A DNA stretch of 64,000 nucleotides from positions 138,841 through 202,840 of the forward strand of contig JAOTOM010003955.1 of NCBI GenBank assembly GCA_034440615.1. The letters run 5' to 3'. The notes beneath the pieces were generated by a model. It was not told where the DNA came from. It made no database searches and saw nothing but the letters and a program-made list of their open reading frames with translations. Each line of letters begins with the position of its first letter. Position 1 is the first letter of the stretch. The translations under genes and the position numbers were made by a program. This DNA comes from Ashinkailepas kermadecensis. Its lineage: Eukaryota > Arthropoda > Thecostraca > Neolepadidae. This document shows, piece after piece, positions 41,833 to 52,329 of the stretch.

Positions 41833-43746
41833 ATGGAAGGTATTCCCCCCCCGAGACTTTTTTTGGTCACGGCGGCGACCGCGAGTATCCCTTGGTCTGC
41901 CTGGTATGCAGATTTTGAGCTACATGCCGTGGCCATCGGCTGGTCGCAGTGTGACCAGGCCCGACAGAAAGCGCTGCTGTTACACTGCCTGGGTCAGGAG
42001 GGCCGACGGCGGTATCGCGTTGCAGAAACGACGGCGCCGCATTGCGTTGCAGAGACAGCCGCGGAGACTTGGGGCAGAGTTCCCAGACAAGCCACGCTCA
42101 GGTGACAGCGGAGGCACTCCACCACAACAGGTGACGTATGGGGACAATCCGATGAGAGAATGTCTCTCGTTGCTTCATCACCTGCTTGAACAGCCCAGAT
42201 ATGTCATGTCTGAACGCGTCAAGTTCCGTTGTGCCGTCAGCGGGTTGGCGAATCCGTCGCCACGTTTTTGACCACCTTAAGGGAACAGAGCAAGTTCTGT
42301 GCATTTGGAGCCTTGGAAGATGACATGATACGGGACCAGTTTGCAGATAAATGTGTTTCGAGTCGTCACCGTGATCGCCTGTGTGTGGAGGACCACCTCA
42401 CTCTCCATCGTCTAGAGTCCATGGCGCTGGCGGAGGACCGAGCCGTGGACCGACAGCGGTTGTTGGGGGGAGGAGGCGGTGGGAGGCGTCACGACCAAGC
42501 AGTGCCGTCAGCTGAGCCGGTGGAGGTGGCCTACGCGACGCGAAAGAAAACACCATCACCGGTAGGAAGAACGTCAAAAGGCAAGTCTTGCTATGCCTGT
42601 GGACGACAGGGCCATATTTCGACTGATGACGTGTGTCCAGCGAAGGGACAAAAATTCAGGAAATATGGGACCTTAGGACCTTTTGCTGTGAAATGTAAAA
42701 AGCAGGTCAGAGCAGTAAGCGCTGTTGAATCGGACACTGTGCATATTCTTGCTATTGAGCAGAATGATTCTGACTTGAAAATGAAGATCAAGATAGGAGG
42801 CTGTTGGGTGGATATGCTCGTGGACAAAGGTGCAGCCGTGTCCATCATTCCACAGCGGATTTATGAGAATGTCATGTGTTACATTCCTCTGAAGTCCACG
42901 ACAGCCAGCCTGCAAGCGTACGGAGGCGGTCAGCTGATGGTGGCTGGAGTCATCTCGGCAACGGTGGAGACCGAAGACGGGTAAGGCTGCCAGGGCTGCC
43001 TGTACGTGGTGGACGGCGGTACGCAGCTCCTCGGCAGGGACCTGCAGAGAAGTCTGCGTATCTCCGTCAAGTACGGGTCAGCTGTGTGCGCTGTGAACCA
43101 GTCAGTGACCAGCGCAGAGGTCACGTCAGAGGGTGAGGGCGAGAGTACCCTGTCACCCATCAAGGGCTTCGTTCACAGAGTCCAGCTTCGTGAAAACGCC
43201 GTCCCTGTGCAGCAGAAGCTGAGACCATTACCGTTTGCCCTTCGAGAGGAGTTGAAAAGCCATCTGCAGGAACTGGAGGACCAGCAAATCATCGAGAGAG
43301 TCTACGGATCACCGTGGATTTCTCCCATCGTGGTCTCCAGGCGCCGATCTGGTCAGCTCAGACTGTGTGTTGATCTCCGCGAGGTTAACAAGGCAGTGCT
43401 GGTTGGTTATTTGGGCTTAGGGGCGCATCGACTGCGATGGTCATACAGCGCCCATAACAAGGCAGTGTCAACCAGCGGGTACCCATTGCCGGATATGCAG
43501 GAGATGCTGGACCAGTTTGTGGGAGCTCAAGTATTCTCGACTCTCGACATGAAACCCGCTTATCCTCAGCTCGTGCTTCACGAGGATTCTAGAAACTTGA
43601 CCGCGTTCGTTACTTACGAGGGGGTGTTCCGTTATCGGAGGTGTTGTTACGTCATGCGATCCCTACCGAGCTCCTTCCAAAAGATGATGGAAACAATCCT
43701 GCGAGGATTTCCGGGCACTCAAGTCTACCTCCAGGGCTCAAAATAG
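41833..43746 (+). pseudogene. Second Ty3/gypsy gag-pol remnant
   Basis: Only 60 bp after the first element. Gag-like start (PPPRLFLVT, WYADFELHAVAIGW, LLLHCLGQEGRRRY), frameshifts and a deletion near 42090-42230, then FLTTLREQSKFCAFG, a degraded knuckle (CYACGRQGHIS), a protease whose active site reads VDKGAA (usual D-T/S-G altered), and the start of reverse transcriptase (IIERVYGSPWISPIV, LRLCVDLREVN, FSTLDMKPAYPQL). RT is split by a 56-bp LINE-tail insertion and ends near 43746, before the catalytic box. AT-richer and a different lineage from the neighbour (K02A2.6/mag-like). Dead copy; LTRs not seen. Confidence 0.85.
43386..43467 (-). mobile_element. Tail-only LINE micro-insertion (copy G) with 13-bp TSD
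   Basis: The 56-bp insert 43399-43454 is only the tail hairpin plus CCCAAATAACCAACCAG on the minus strand. Direct repeats TAACAAGGCAGTG flank it (43386-43398, 43455-43467). Removing the insert and one repeat makes the gypsy reverse transcriptase frame read LREVNKAVSTSGYPLPD without a gap, which confirms both the boundaries and the recent event. Confidence 0.93.
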
Positions 43747-44553
43747 CACCGTCCTGGCGATAGCGTCGGCGACCAGGTGCAGGCTCACCAGGCCGCAGTG
43801 GCGACCAAAACCAGAATTTTGCTTTGATATGTCCGTCAACATTTGAACCATAAATGATAGAATTAGTCGATGTATCAGATATTTTCATTTAGCAGCAATG
43901 ATCTTTTTCCAGATCAAAATACTAGGAGCGTACCGCTAATGCTACCAAATATCCCGTCCCTCTGACCTACCATATTTATATTAGAACCTCGTCGGCACAG
44001 GACGGCGCTTTTCTGACAACCACAATGCTAAACCAATGGCATACCCTGGTCGCCAAAAGCGCCGATGGAACGCCGACCCGCCGACCAATGTGGTCGTCGC
44101 CTAGGAATCTAGTTGTAAATGAGGAATTGGAAATCAGGCAACTCTTGGTGGCTTGCTCAGTCGTTCGTTCGAAAATTGGTTGTTGACGGTACTTGTACCT
44201 AATCGTGATGGTGAATTAATGTCGCGTTTTCGTGAATTGATTGCTTGTCTGCCTTGATTCACATTGACATTGCCGAGGTAGGTACCTAGTTAGATATCCA
44301 GGCGTGGACTCCATTCAACCATTCAAGATACTTACAAGGAGCCAGTTTGCTCCTGGAGATCAGAGGACAAATTGGATCAGGATAATACAGAAAGGTATGT
44401 TGATGCTCATATGCGTAGGAGCCGGAGGGCAGGAGGGGCGCGTGACTGCCCAACTTTGGACCTGGGGGGGGGGGCATTGCCCCTCCCCCCCCCTAACTTT
44501 TAAGTTCCAACTGACGGTCCACAATCGCGTACCATCCGTCGAATTTGGTGACT
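43747..44553. other. No recognisable gene
   Basis: Mixed sequence with recurring (T)GG(C/T)CGTCGCC / GGCGACCA-type blocks (43757, 43800, 44047, 44090) suggesting a decayed inverted-repeat element. A G9/C8 stretch at 44465-44495 is low complexity. Confidence 0.4.
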
Positions 44554-44554
44554 T

Positions 44555-44605
44555 GAAACTCTGGGTGCCGGCGTGATTGGGGAGCACGCCGGCACCCAGA
44601 GTTTC
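44555..44605. repeat. Perfect 21-bp inverted repeat
   Basis: Arms 44555-44575 and 44585-44605 are perfectly complementary (GAAACTCTGGGTGCCGGCGTG), with a 9-nt loop. GC-rich and stable. No U-run follows, so it is not a bacterial-style terminator. Confidence 0.92.
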
Positions 44606-44789
44606 ACGGAGGGATCCTCCTCTCTCGGCGAATTATGAAAACATGTAAAAATCAACGGGTCTTGGACCGCGCGCAAAAATCAACGCGCGCTTCGACAGGC
44701 GTTTTCTTTTGTCCCGACGGCTCGGGCGGGTTAGGTATCTGCGGTGTCAGTGTTGCGATGTTATAATTATAGGCTGAGGTGGGTCCAAC

Positions 44790-44859
44790 ATGAAGAGGTT
44801 TAAGTTCAATAAGGATTTCTTCAGGGCATTCAAGAAACCCAGACAGAATGACATTGCAG
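44790..44859 (+). CDS. Possible first coding exon of an unknown gene
   Basis: ATG at 44790 opens a Lys/Phe/Arg-rich 23-codon segment (MKRFKFNKDFFRAFKKPRQN...) ending at CAG|GTGAGT, a strong donor. The sequence around it is not repetitive. Downstream the only candidate internal exon I noticed in phase is 63478-63557. No function can be assigned. Confidence 0.25.
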
Positions 44860-46220
44860 GTGAGTGATCTCTAATTAGAGGTACCTAATGGTGGGGCCTC
44901 ACCGAAGAGATGCCAGATGTCACCTAGAGGAATCGTGTGAGAAAACCCCCAAAAACCCACAAGAAACCCCACTACCCAGTGGGTTTTGATGAAAAACCCA
45001 GTTTTTTTCCAACTCTGCACTGGGGAGGCATTTTGGATGGCTGGGGAGGCAATTTCCTCCCCAGTTACTATGTTAAAATAGGCCCTCACCTACATAAATC
45101 CAAAGGATCCAAGGATGTGTACCTACATGGCACAGCTATAGGTATGGGTGTTTTGCCAAACACATTTGTGCAGCTGTAGATTTGGAGCCATTGGGGAATA
45201 CACCAACTTAAAATCATATTTTCACTGGCTTTATCCACATTGTTTTTGATGGATTTAGTAATGGAAAAGTGTTCTGATGTGGTTCGCGTGCAACTGTACC
45301 TAACCTAAAAAGTATCCAAACATGGCTTTGGATGTAGGGCAGGTTATAAACTTTTGTAGTTGCCACATTTAAATGTTAATAGACAAAAATGTAGTGCAGT
45401 TCACTGCTGAATCCACAAAAATAGAAAAATTGTGCCCCCTTTGGCCATTGGGCACTCTGTGGTTGGGTGATCAAGAACTTGAACAATCATGTTCTTGATC
45501 ATTCATGCTCACATATAGAAACGGGGTATTTCTACTACTTTTTTATATGATAGGTAAACAAAAGCATAATTTGTATGCCTTTTAAAAGGAAAATAACAGC
45601 ACATCAATCCAGTGGTGGCAGATTCCTGGGGGCAGGGTTGGTACCAAAATGTCCCCATGCTTTGGCGATTCTTAAACACTATATCTAGGGTAGGGTCGGC
45701 TAAAATGAGCATAGGCAAAAAATGAGTATATTTTTGGAAAAAATGTATTATGCAGTAATTATCTATTGAAATAAGTTTCTCCCCATTAAAAGTCATTAAA
45801 TTATCCCGTCATTAAAAGTACATGTCAAAAAGTGAACCCTGGTAAAAAAATGTACAACTCTGACATTATTTTAGATTTCCATGTATTATCTTCATCAACT
45901 AAGCTTCCTGACACCGTTCAAATTAAAGCCGAAATCCAAAAGGGAATACTTAAATTTTGCTACTTGTGAATTTGCATAAAATGAGTATAGTTTAGAAAAC
46001 TTGTTGCAAGAAATGGGTATAGTCTGAAAAGTACCAACTTGAACATGGCTACTCCCCTGTTCACTTTCATGTAGTCCCCGAAAACGTTTCTGAGGTGTTT
46101 CCGATGCCGACTGCTCCAGTGTAATGACCATCTCCAGTGATTGTGTTGCAAACAAACTTCTGTACTTGTCAAAAATGCACACATTTTTGTACCGCTTTTT
46201 CTGAGGTGACACCCGGCACC
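44860..46220. other. No recognisable gene
   Basis: AT-rich sequence. The last 100 bp lead into the pogo transposase and include ATGAGTATA-type repeats (45685-45730, 45980-46022). No coding evidence. Confidence 0.45.
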
Positions 46221-47564
46221 ATGCCTAAATACTCGGTGGAAGACCTGGACAAAGCGAAGAAGCTGGTGACGGATGGAGCCAGCATCTACAAGGCGGCCAA
46301 GGACAACAGCGTACCGTACGAGACACTCCGCCGTCACATCAATGGCATCAATGTCACCGGCTCCACTGGCTCAGGGCGGCCGGCAGTACTGACGACGGCC
46401 GAGGAGCAAAAATTGGTCGAAGTGATTGCTTATCTCGCCCGCCAAGCGTTCCCACTCGATTCCAGCGACATCTGTGACCTGATCCAGCAATACCTGAACA
46501 ACCTCAGCCGGGAGACGCAGTGGAATGACAACCGGCCCGGGAAGGACTGGCTGTCACGTTTCAAGGCCCGCCACGCCGGCATCCTCGCGTCGCGCAAGCC
46601 CGAGATTCTCACAATCGCCCGTAGGAAGTGGTCTCTCACAGAGGAAGTGGTTGACGCCTTCTTCACAATGTACAACGAGGTGATCATCGACCTAGGCCTG
46701 GAGGCCAAGCCGGGCAACATCTACAACCTCGATGAGACCGGGCTTTCGACCGACCCGCGCTCGAAAAAGGTCATCGTGCCCAGCAAATCACGTGACGCCT
46801 ACCTCAAGACGGCCAGCGGCGGGAAAGCGATGTATAGCGTCGTCTTCTGCGTGAACGCCACGGGAAACTACTTTCCCCCCTTCGTTGTGTACAAAGCCAA
46901 GCGTGAGCCGTTTGACACGTGAATGCATGGCGGCCCGCCGGGAACGGCCTATGGAACCACACCGTCCGGCTGGATGGAGGGCGACATCTTCGAGAGCTGG
47001 TTCCAGACCATCTTTGTCCCACAGATCATCCAGACGCACGGTGGTGAGCCCACGGTGCTCGTCTATGACGGGCACGGCTCGCACATGACATATCGGACAG
47101 CGGCGCTTGCGAAGGAAAACAACATCACAGTGGTGTGTCTGCCACCACACACCAGCCACGCCATCCAACCCCTCGACGTCGCGGTGTTCAAGCCGGTCAA
47201 GGTTGCCTGGGCTGCAATCCTGAAGCGGTGGCAGCGCGAGTCACGACTCGTCGCCGTTGACAAATCAGTGTTCCCGATGCTCAACTCCCAGCTGTGGAAG
47301 GAACTGCATTCGGCCCACGCCGAATCCATTGTCCAGTTGCTTCCGCCGGAGACCCTGACAGATGGCGCCATTCGCGTGAAGTTTTCAGCAGATGGTGCAA
47401 ACGTTGGAAAATTTATAACTTTTACAAATTTTACAATCACATTTGTCGATGAACTGGTCGAAAGGATTCGTGGCCCTCATCTCGTACCTATTGTGGAGTT
47501 GTGTGAACGCTATGTTAACGTGGCGAGGTCATGCGAAGATTCGATGATGAAATCAGGCGCTTAA
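46221..47564 (+). pseudogene. pogo/Tigger-type transposase, nearly intact
   Basis: About 447 codons from ATG 46221 to TAA 47562-47564 with one internal TGA (46920-46922), where a TGG Trp is expected (…FDT-stop-MHGGPPG). In order: Psq-like HTH (residues 3-45); SGSGRP linker; CENP-B-type HTH (WNDNRPGKDWLSRFKARHA); catalytic triad YNLDETGLSTDP, VYDGHGSH and HAIQPLDVAVFKP (the pogo DDD pattern). The C-terminal tail of about 130 residues is intact. The same family as 3784-4395. One nonsense mutation separates it from an open frame. TA target and inverted termini were not located. It ends 17 bp before leader repeat L2. Confidence 0.9.
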
Positions 47565-47580
47565 AAAAGGAAACAATTTG

Positions 47581-47765
47581 TAAGAGAGTTAGTTTTTGAG
47601 CGTCTTGATCCCATAAATTCAGCCCCAACCCACTCCGTTCATGGCACGACAAGTCTCCGGCTCCGAGACTAGCGTCGGCCTGTCTGCTGCCTACGTCAGC
47701 AGCCACCGCCCGAACGGAGACGTACATTGGACCTTGTATCTTCCCCTCCCCTCTCCAGCATCCCA
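47581..47765 (+). repeat. Leader repeat L2
   Basis: TAAGAGAGTTAGTTTTTGAGCGTC, then an ATG (47641) opening a 51-codon frame (MARQVSGSETSVGLSAAYVSS...) and CCCTCTCCAGCATCC. It is repeated almost exactly at 48738-48920 and, truncated, at 14758-14875, each time joined to different downstream sequence. The three-way comparison shows a silent change (GCA/GCG at codon 2) and conservative changes in the frame. Confidence 0.8.
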
Positions 47766-47815
47766 GCGCGCCCGGCCGTCGCGTCTGCAGAGGTGACCTC
47801 GAACCCCTCCCCAGC

Positions 47816-48298
47816 GTGTACATGCCGGACGACCTCTTGAGAAGACTGACGATCGCTGGGGAAGACCTCCCTATTGATCGATACGGGCCGCAAGGGCGTC
47901 CTGGACCGCGGGTAGAGAAGCCTGCCTCATACCAGCACCATGAGGAGTGGTGCCAAACCTGCGGCCACTCGCTGCTGCACCATAGCGGACGCCTCTGCAG
48001 GGCCGCCGCCTCCTCCGGCCCCAGCGAGGTGGACCAGTTTACGACTGCCTCACCCTGCACGGGCAACACGAGCCCACCGCCGGCTGTATCGCCCGACCCG
48101 TCCGACAGTTGGTCCGTTGGCACGGGGCCAGCGGACTCCGCTGTCGGCGACGCCGTCGCTGACAGCGTACTCGATGCCGAGGGCCGTCGGGCTGCCAGCG
48201 CGCCGTCCCTGCCGGTTCCCATGGAGAGCCGCGCCGCAGCCCTCCGCCGAGTGATGTGGCGGTACTACCAATTGCGTCACAACCGGCGTAGTGAATAG
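47816..48298 (+). CDS. Small Cys/His protein, unrecognised
   Basis: ATG at 47822 begins a 158-codon frame. N-terminal helix (MPDDLLRRLTIAG), a CxxC-x2-H...C cluster (WCQTCGHSLLHHSGRLC, residues about 46-62) that looks like a small zinc-binding site, a Ser/Pro/Ala-rich middle, and a basic C-terminal helix (RAAALRRVMWRYYQLRHNRR) ending in TAG. It follows leader repeat L2 but in a different frame from MARQV. GC-rich relative to neighbours. No family recognised; the basic tail and zinc cluster suggest nucleic-acid binding. Could be a mobile-element or viral accessory ORF. Confidence 0.4.
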   Translation: MYMPDDLLRRLTIAGEDLPIDRYGPQGRPGPRVEKPASYQHHEEWCQTCGHSLLHHSGRLCRAAASSGPSEVDQFTTASPCTGNTSPPPAVSPDPSDSWSVGTGPADSAVGDAVADSVLDAEGRRAASAPSLPVPMESRAAALRRVMWRYYQLRHNRRSE

Positions 48299-48737
48299 GA
48301 AATAGTAATAGACATGCGGTGAGATACCGCATAACCGACCAGTAAGTGAGGTCGTCGAGTGTCGCACCCCGGGCGGCATCCAGTATGCAGCATGGCAAGG
48401 TCGGCCATGCTCAGCTACTTCCCCTTCCCGAACCGGACTGAACTTATACCAGTGCGCGCGCGACAGTGATCGCCAAAATGTTTACGGAAAATTGTATTTG
48501 TGTTTAGCTATTAGGAACATTGTTTAATTACTACCATGGATCAGAGAGCGTGAAACCCTTACAAACCTCCTAGACTAACCCACGTAGAACTGTATGTCAT
48601 CTGACATGTATTAAATTGTTGTCGTCTCGTAATTGTCTGTTGATTCGTATGTGATTGTAGAAGGCCGTGATATGTCTGAGTGGAACTCAGGATCAATCTG
48701 GGAAATGATCCGACCTTTCGGACCTCTCGCTGTGCTG
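48299..48737. other. No recognisable gene
   Basis: Spacer between the Cys/His ORF and leader repeat L3. Nothing supported. Confidence 0.5.
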
Positions 48738-48920
48738 TAAGAGAGTTAGTTTTTGAGCGTCTTGATCCCATAAATTCAGCCCCAACCCACTCCGTTCATG
48801 GCACGACAAGTCCCCGGCTCCGAGACTGGCGTCGGCCTGTCTGCTGCCTACGTCAGCAGCCACCGCCCGAACGGAGACGTACATTGGACCTTGTATCTTC
48901 CCCTCCCCTCTCCAGCATCC
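48738..48920 (+). repeat. Leader repeat L3
   Basis: Near-identical to 47581-47762 (ATG at 48798). After CTCTCCAGCATCC the two copies diverge sharply, so the shared unit ends there. The common end right after a pyrimidine tract and CAG suggests a splice-site-bounded exon or an element terminus. Confidence 0.8.
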
Positions 48921-49029
48921 AGATGACAGTGATACAGACGACTTTGACAGCGAAATACGCTACAAACAATGGGCTATACTGATCGCTGTACTTTGTTGGA
49001 CATCGTATAGACCAAAATGGAGTGATTCC

Positions 49030-49870
49030 AATCCTTGAGTAAACAGATGGCAAACCTCAAGAAGCAACACTTTGTGGCATATGAGCAAAGCCGACATTTC
49101 CCAATGATGAAGGAGTCGGCGGCGGAGGGAGAGGCCGTCATTCAGGGATATTTTTCTTAAAATTATTCGTTCGTGATACAGGATGTCGCGCAGGGCTTTC
49201 ACTGGGGTGCAGGACAGTGCACTGTGCATCGCTTTCTTGTGTAATGGCGACAGAATGAGGAGTCGTGCCACACAAGTTTCTGCTTCATCTCCGATTCCAC
49301 AAAACATAACACAAGCATGGTGTACACTTTTCAAAAACGTCTGATTCCGGACGTTCAGTTACTTGTACCGGGTCTGAAGAAGGTTTACTATTTCTCTGTC
49401 GGACGTGCTGCCCAGTGCAAACCCAAGCATACCTTTACCAATGTGTGCAGTCACGAAAATGACTTCTGCATTCCGTGTGAGTAGCACTTCTTCGCCATAT
49501 CACACGGCAAGAGGGCATGCGATGGCATCGGTGGCACGGCAAAGCGGGCCACAGTAGCGGAGAGCCTGAGGCGACCTCCACCGACCAGATCCAAACCGCA
49601 CACGCATGCTGCAATACATGTCCGAAAAGTTACCGTGTAAATTTCTTCTTTGCTACGAAGGCAGAGATGGAGAAAATCACTGTGAGCCTCGCAGGTCACT
49701 TTACGAAAGCTCTCGCCGTGAAGGGAACACAACAATTTCACACATTCTCGCCTGCTGATGTTACGACTGTTTTGGTACATGTACTGTCGAACGACGAGGG
49801 ACCTGTCGTGAAAATGTCACGATACGCACACAAAGACAAGGTGGACACGAGAGAGAAACAATTGGTGCGT
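49030..49870 (+). pseudogene. Decayed relative of the long-TIR transposase
   Basis: Matches the main exon of the 32.9-34.5 kb transposase: LKKQHFVAYEQSRHF, NYSFVIQDVAQGFHWG, CFISDSTKHNT, YYFSVGRAAQCK (the catalytic Asp of SDG is replaced), then FAISHGKRACDGIGG and TAKRATVAESL. Numerous stops and frame changes. It represents a second, older or diverged lineage of the same transposase family in the window; inverted termini were not identified. Confidence 0.75.
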
Positions 49871-50212
49871 ATATTAAGCACGGTTTGTTACCGCCGCAGC
49901 TACTTGCATATTTGTGTGTTGATCTGTCTTTGAACACATAACAAAAGCTTTCGATCATGTCTTGCCCTCAAATACGCAAACGGTACTTCGATGCACTTCT
50001 GACAGAGCCTCGTTGCGCCGTGATGTACCTCCTTGTTTCACACGCAAGGCGGCGAGTAACGCCCGAAATGCGGCGATGACGTGCCAGTTCGTGCGATAGC
50101 AGCGCATCCCGATCTCGAATTCGTCAGGTAGCTGATGCTGGCGCGGCCGGAACGCCGCCGGGTGCGGCCTCCGCTGAACGCGACTGATGTTGGTGCTTCC
50201 TGAACATCAGCT
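49871..50212. other. No recognisable gene
   Basis: Between the transposase remnant and the repeat-bearing frame. No support for a gene. Confidence 0.5.
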
Positions 50213-50926
50213 TTGCTGTTCTATAAAATTGTAAGTGAGCTGCTCGACGAACACGCAATTAAAATACAGATGAAACTTCCTCGTCGCACCGTCGACCGAC
50301 AGCAAGAAACGAAACAATACAGAAATACACACAGAGAGAAACGAACCAGAACCTCAGAAAGAGACGGTTCGCCAGAGTACAAGCTACCTTTGGCAAGAAT
50401 CGCAAGAAAGGGGCACAATCCGAATTCCCAGGCAACTGGCAGGCCGACCCCGAAAAGGCGCAGACCATCAGCCTCGAACAGAAATACTTTTTCGGGCGAG
50501 TTGTTCGGAAGGGAAAGCGAAAGAGGCGAGCGTCCTACACGCGACCAAAAGCCATCCGGCATGAACGCATGCGGTCCGACTCCGGCAGAAGAGATATCGA
50601 AGGCCAAGAGAGATTCCAGACTGGAAGGCGCTCCATTCATCGAAAACGCGGTCATCGAATGTCGAAACATCATCGAAACATTGAAAACGCGGCCATCGAG
50701 CGTGGAAACATTGAAAGCGCGGTCATCGAACGTCGAAACATCATCGAAACATCGAAAGCGCGGTCATCGAACGTCGAAACACCATCGAAACATCGAAAGC
50801 GCGATTTGGCTAAATCACGGTCATACTCGTCAGCAAAATACCAACCGCGACACTCATACTCCTTTGGCTATTGACCGAATGCATCCACAAAAGCCCAAGG
50901 CACATCAGAACCATTCTAATCAATAA
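50213..50926 (+). CDS. Low-confidence repetitive ORF
   Basis: A 237-codon open frame, rich in Arg/Lys/Ser/Thr/Glu, whose second half is the ~42-bp tandem repeat (IE-R-NIIET-K-RSSNVET-like units). The first half has no motif. As 42 is a multiple of three the repeat stays open by construction, so openness is weak evidence. Listed because it is the longest unexplained frame here. Confidence 0.2.
   Translation: MLFYKIVSELLDEHAIKIQMKLPRRTVDRQQETKQYRNTHREKRTRTSERDGSPEYKLPLARIARKGHNPNSQATGRPTPKRRRPSASNRNTFSGELFGRESERGERPTRDQKPSGMNACGPTPAEEISKAKRDSRLEGAPFIENAVIECRNIIETLKTRPSSVETLKARSSNVETSSKHRKRGHRTSKHHRNIESAIWLNHGHTRQQNTNRDTHTPLAIDRMHPQKPKAHQNHSNQ
50640..50812 (+). repeat. ~42-bp tandem repeat
   Basis: Units of CGAAA(G/A)CGCGG(T/C)CATCGA with GTCGAAACATCATCGAAACAT, about four copies, some partly deleted. 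Confidence 0.85.
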
Positions 50927-50965
50927 TGTCGTACTGTGAAGTACTTGAGTGTAGAAGTGCAACTG

Positions 50966-51075
<110 letters not shown>

Positions 51076-51775
51076 AATATGGGCCAAGTTTCATCGATCT
51101 CCTGAAATTGTAATTTTCGAATAGAAAACACGATTTCAAATCATGTTGAATGCTCATGCCAGTTTCACCAATAAAATAGGTACATTGAAAATAATGCCAT
51201 TGAATTTGGCTGTAATTTACGCATAAATCAAATACACGTAAATATCAATCAGCAATGAAAGATTATGGTCCATGCATAAATGCTCCGCATTAATCAACAT
51301 ATTCATGCCAGCATGTGCTTTCCTCGCAAGTTTTGGGATTTAAACAGCCATTCAAAATTATTCAGACCTAAATCACTATTAACAACATAATTGGCTGACA
51401 TTGGCAACCACGGAAAAAAAGATGCTTGCCACACATTCCACTTGTCAGATATACTTAGCAAACATTAAAGCTGTGAAATGTTTATTAAATAAAATTAATT
51501 GAGACATGTGATGTATCAATCACATAAATTAAACAATAAAACATACACATTGCTCTGAAAACAGTATGATGGTTTGTGTAACCAAGACAACTAGACAGTA
51601 AACATGCCTCCAACAACGATACCTGATAGGTACAGTACCAATCGGAGAGTCATTCACTACACTCGTTATCGTTATTTGGGTCACGTTATCGTCACCCCCA
51701 TTGATCGTTATCGTTATCAATCATTTAAAGTATAAATTCATTCATCAATCATGGTTGTGAAGACATCTTGGGGTT
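51076..51775. other. No recognisable gene
   Basis: AT-rich sequence, with a GTTATCGTTATC-type simple repeat near 51660-51720. No gene. Confidence 0.5.
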
Positions 51776-52329
51776 AGGGGGGGGGGTGACGGCACACATT
51801 AAAAACCGGAGCCGCACGCCGCAACGCCGGCTGAAAAGCTAAAACCGCTAAATGGCACGTAAGATGCCGGGCGAGCCGGCCTCTAGTTAAAACAAACAAG
51901 TAACACAAATAATTAAAACACAACACAACACTATTAACGATCATGCCAAATAAAAAAGGTGTGCCACAGCGGCCAAAAGGGCCATAAAAACGTGGCCAGA
52001 GAGACGGCCCGCCCTAAAACAAAGAAGTAAATATGTAAAAACACCTTCCACGCCGCGGCTTGGGCACCACACGCCCAGCCCAGAGCGGCGCGCCACCCCG
52101 CGGCCCGGCCGGCACGCCCGCACGGCGAGCATGCGGCCGGGCCAAAGGTCGGGGCGGCAGCACCCAACGCTGCTCCAGACAACGCCAGCCGCCGCCGCAA
52201 CGCCTGAAGAGTGGGTGGGTCGTGGGGAGGTGGGTCCTAGGGAAAGACAAGGAGCCCCCAGGGCCGAACCATCGAGAACCCCTCGCCCCCTCCATCCAGG
52301 GCCCCGCATGATATGGCAAAATACCCTGC

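Noticed and set aside
44555..44605. Rho-independent terminator
   Set aside because: Stem is stable but no T-run follows and the genome is eukaryotic.
47515..48222. 235-codon minus-strand frame opposite the Cys/His ORF
   Set aside because: No motif, and it runs through the end of the pogo gene and the leader repeat, two unrelated units; most likely a GC-driven shadow.
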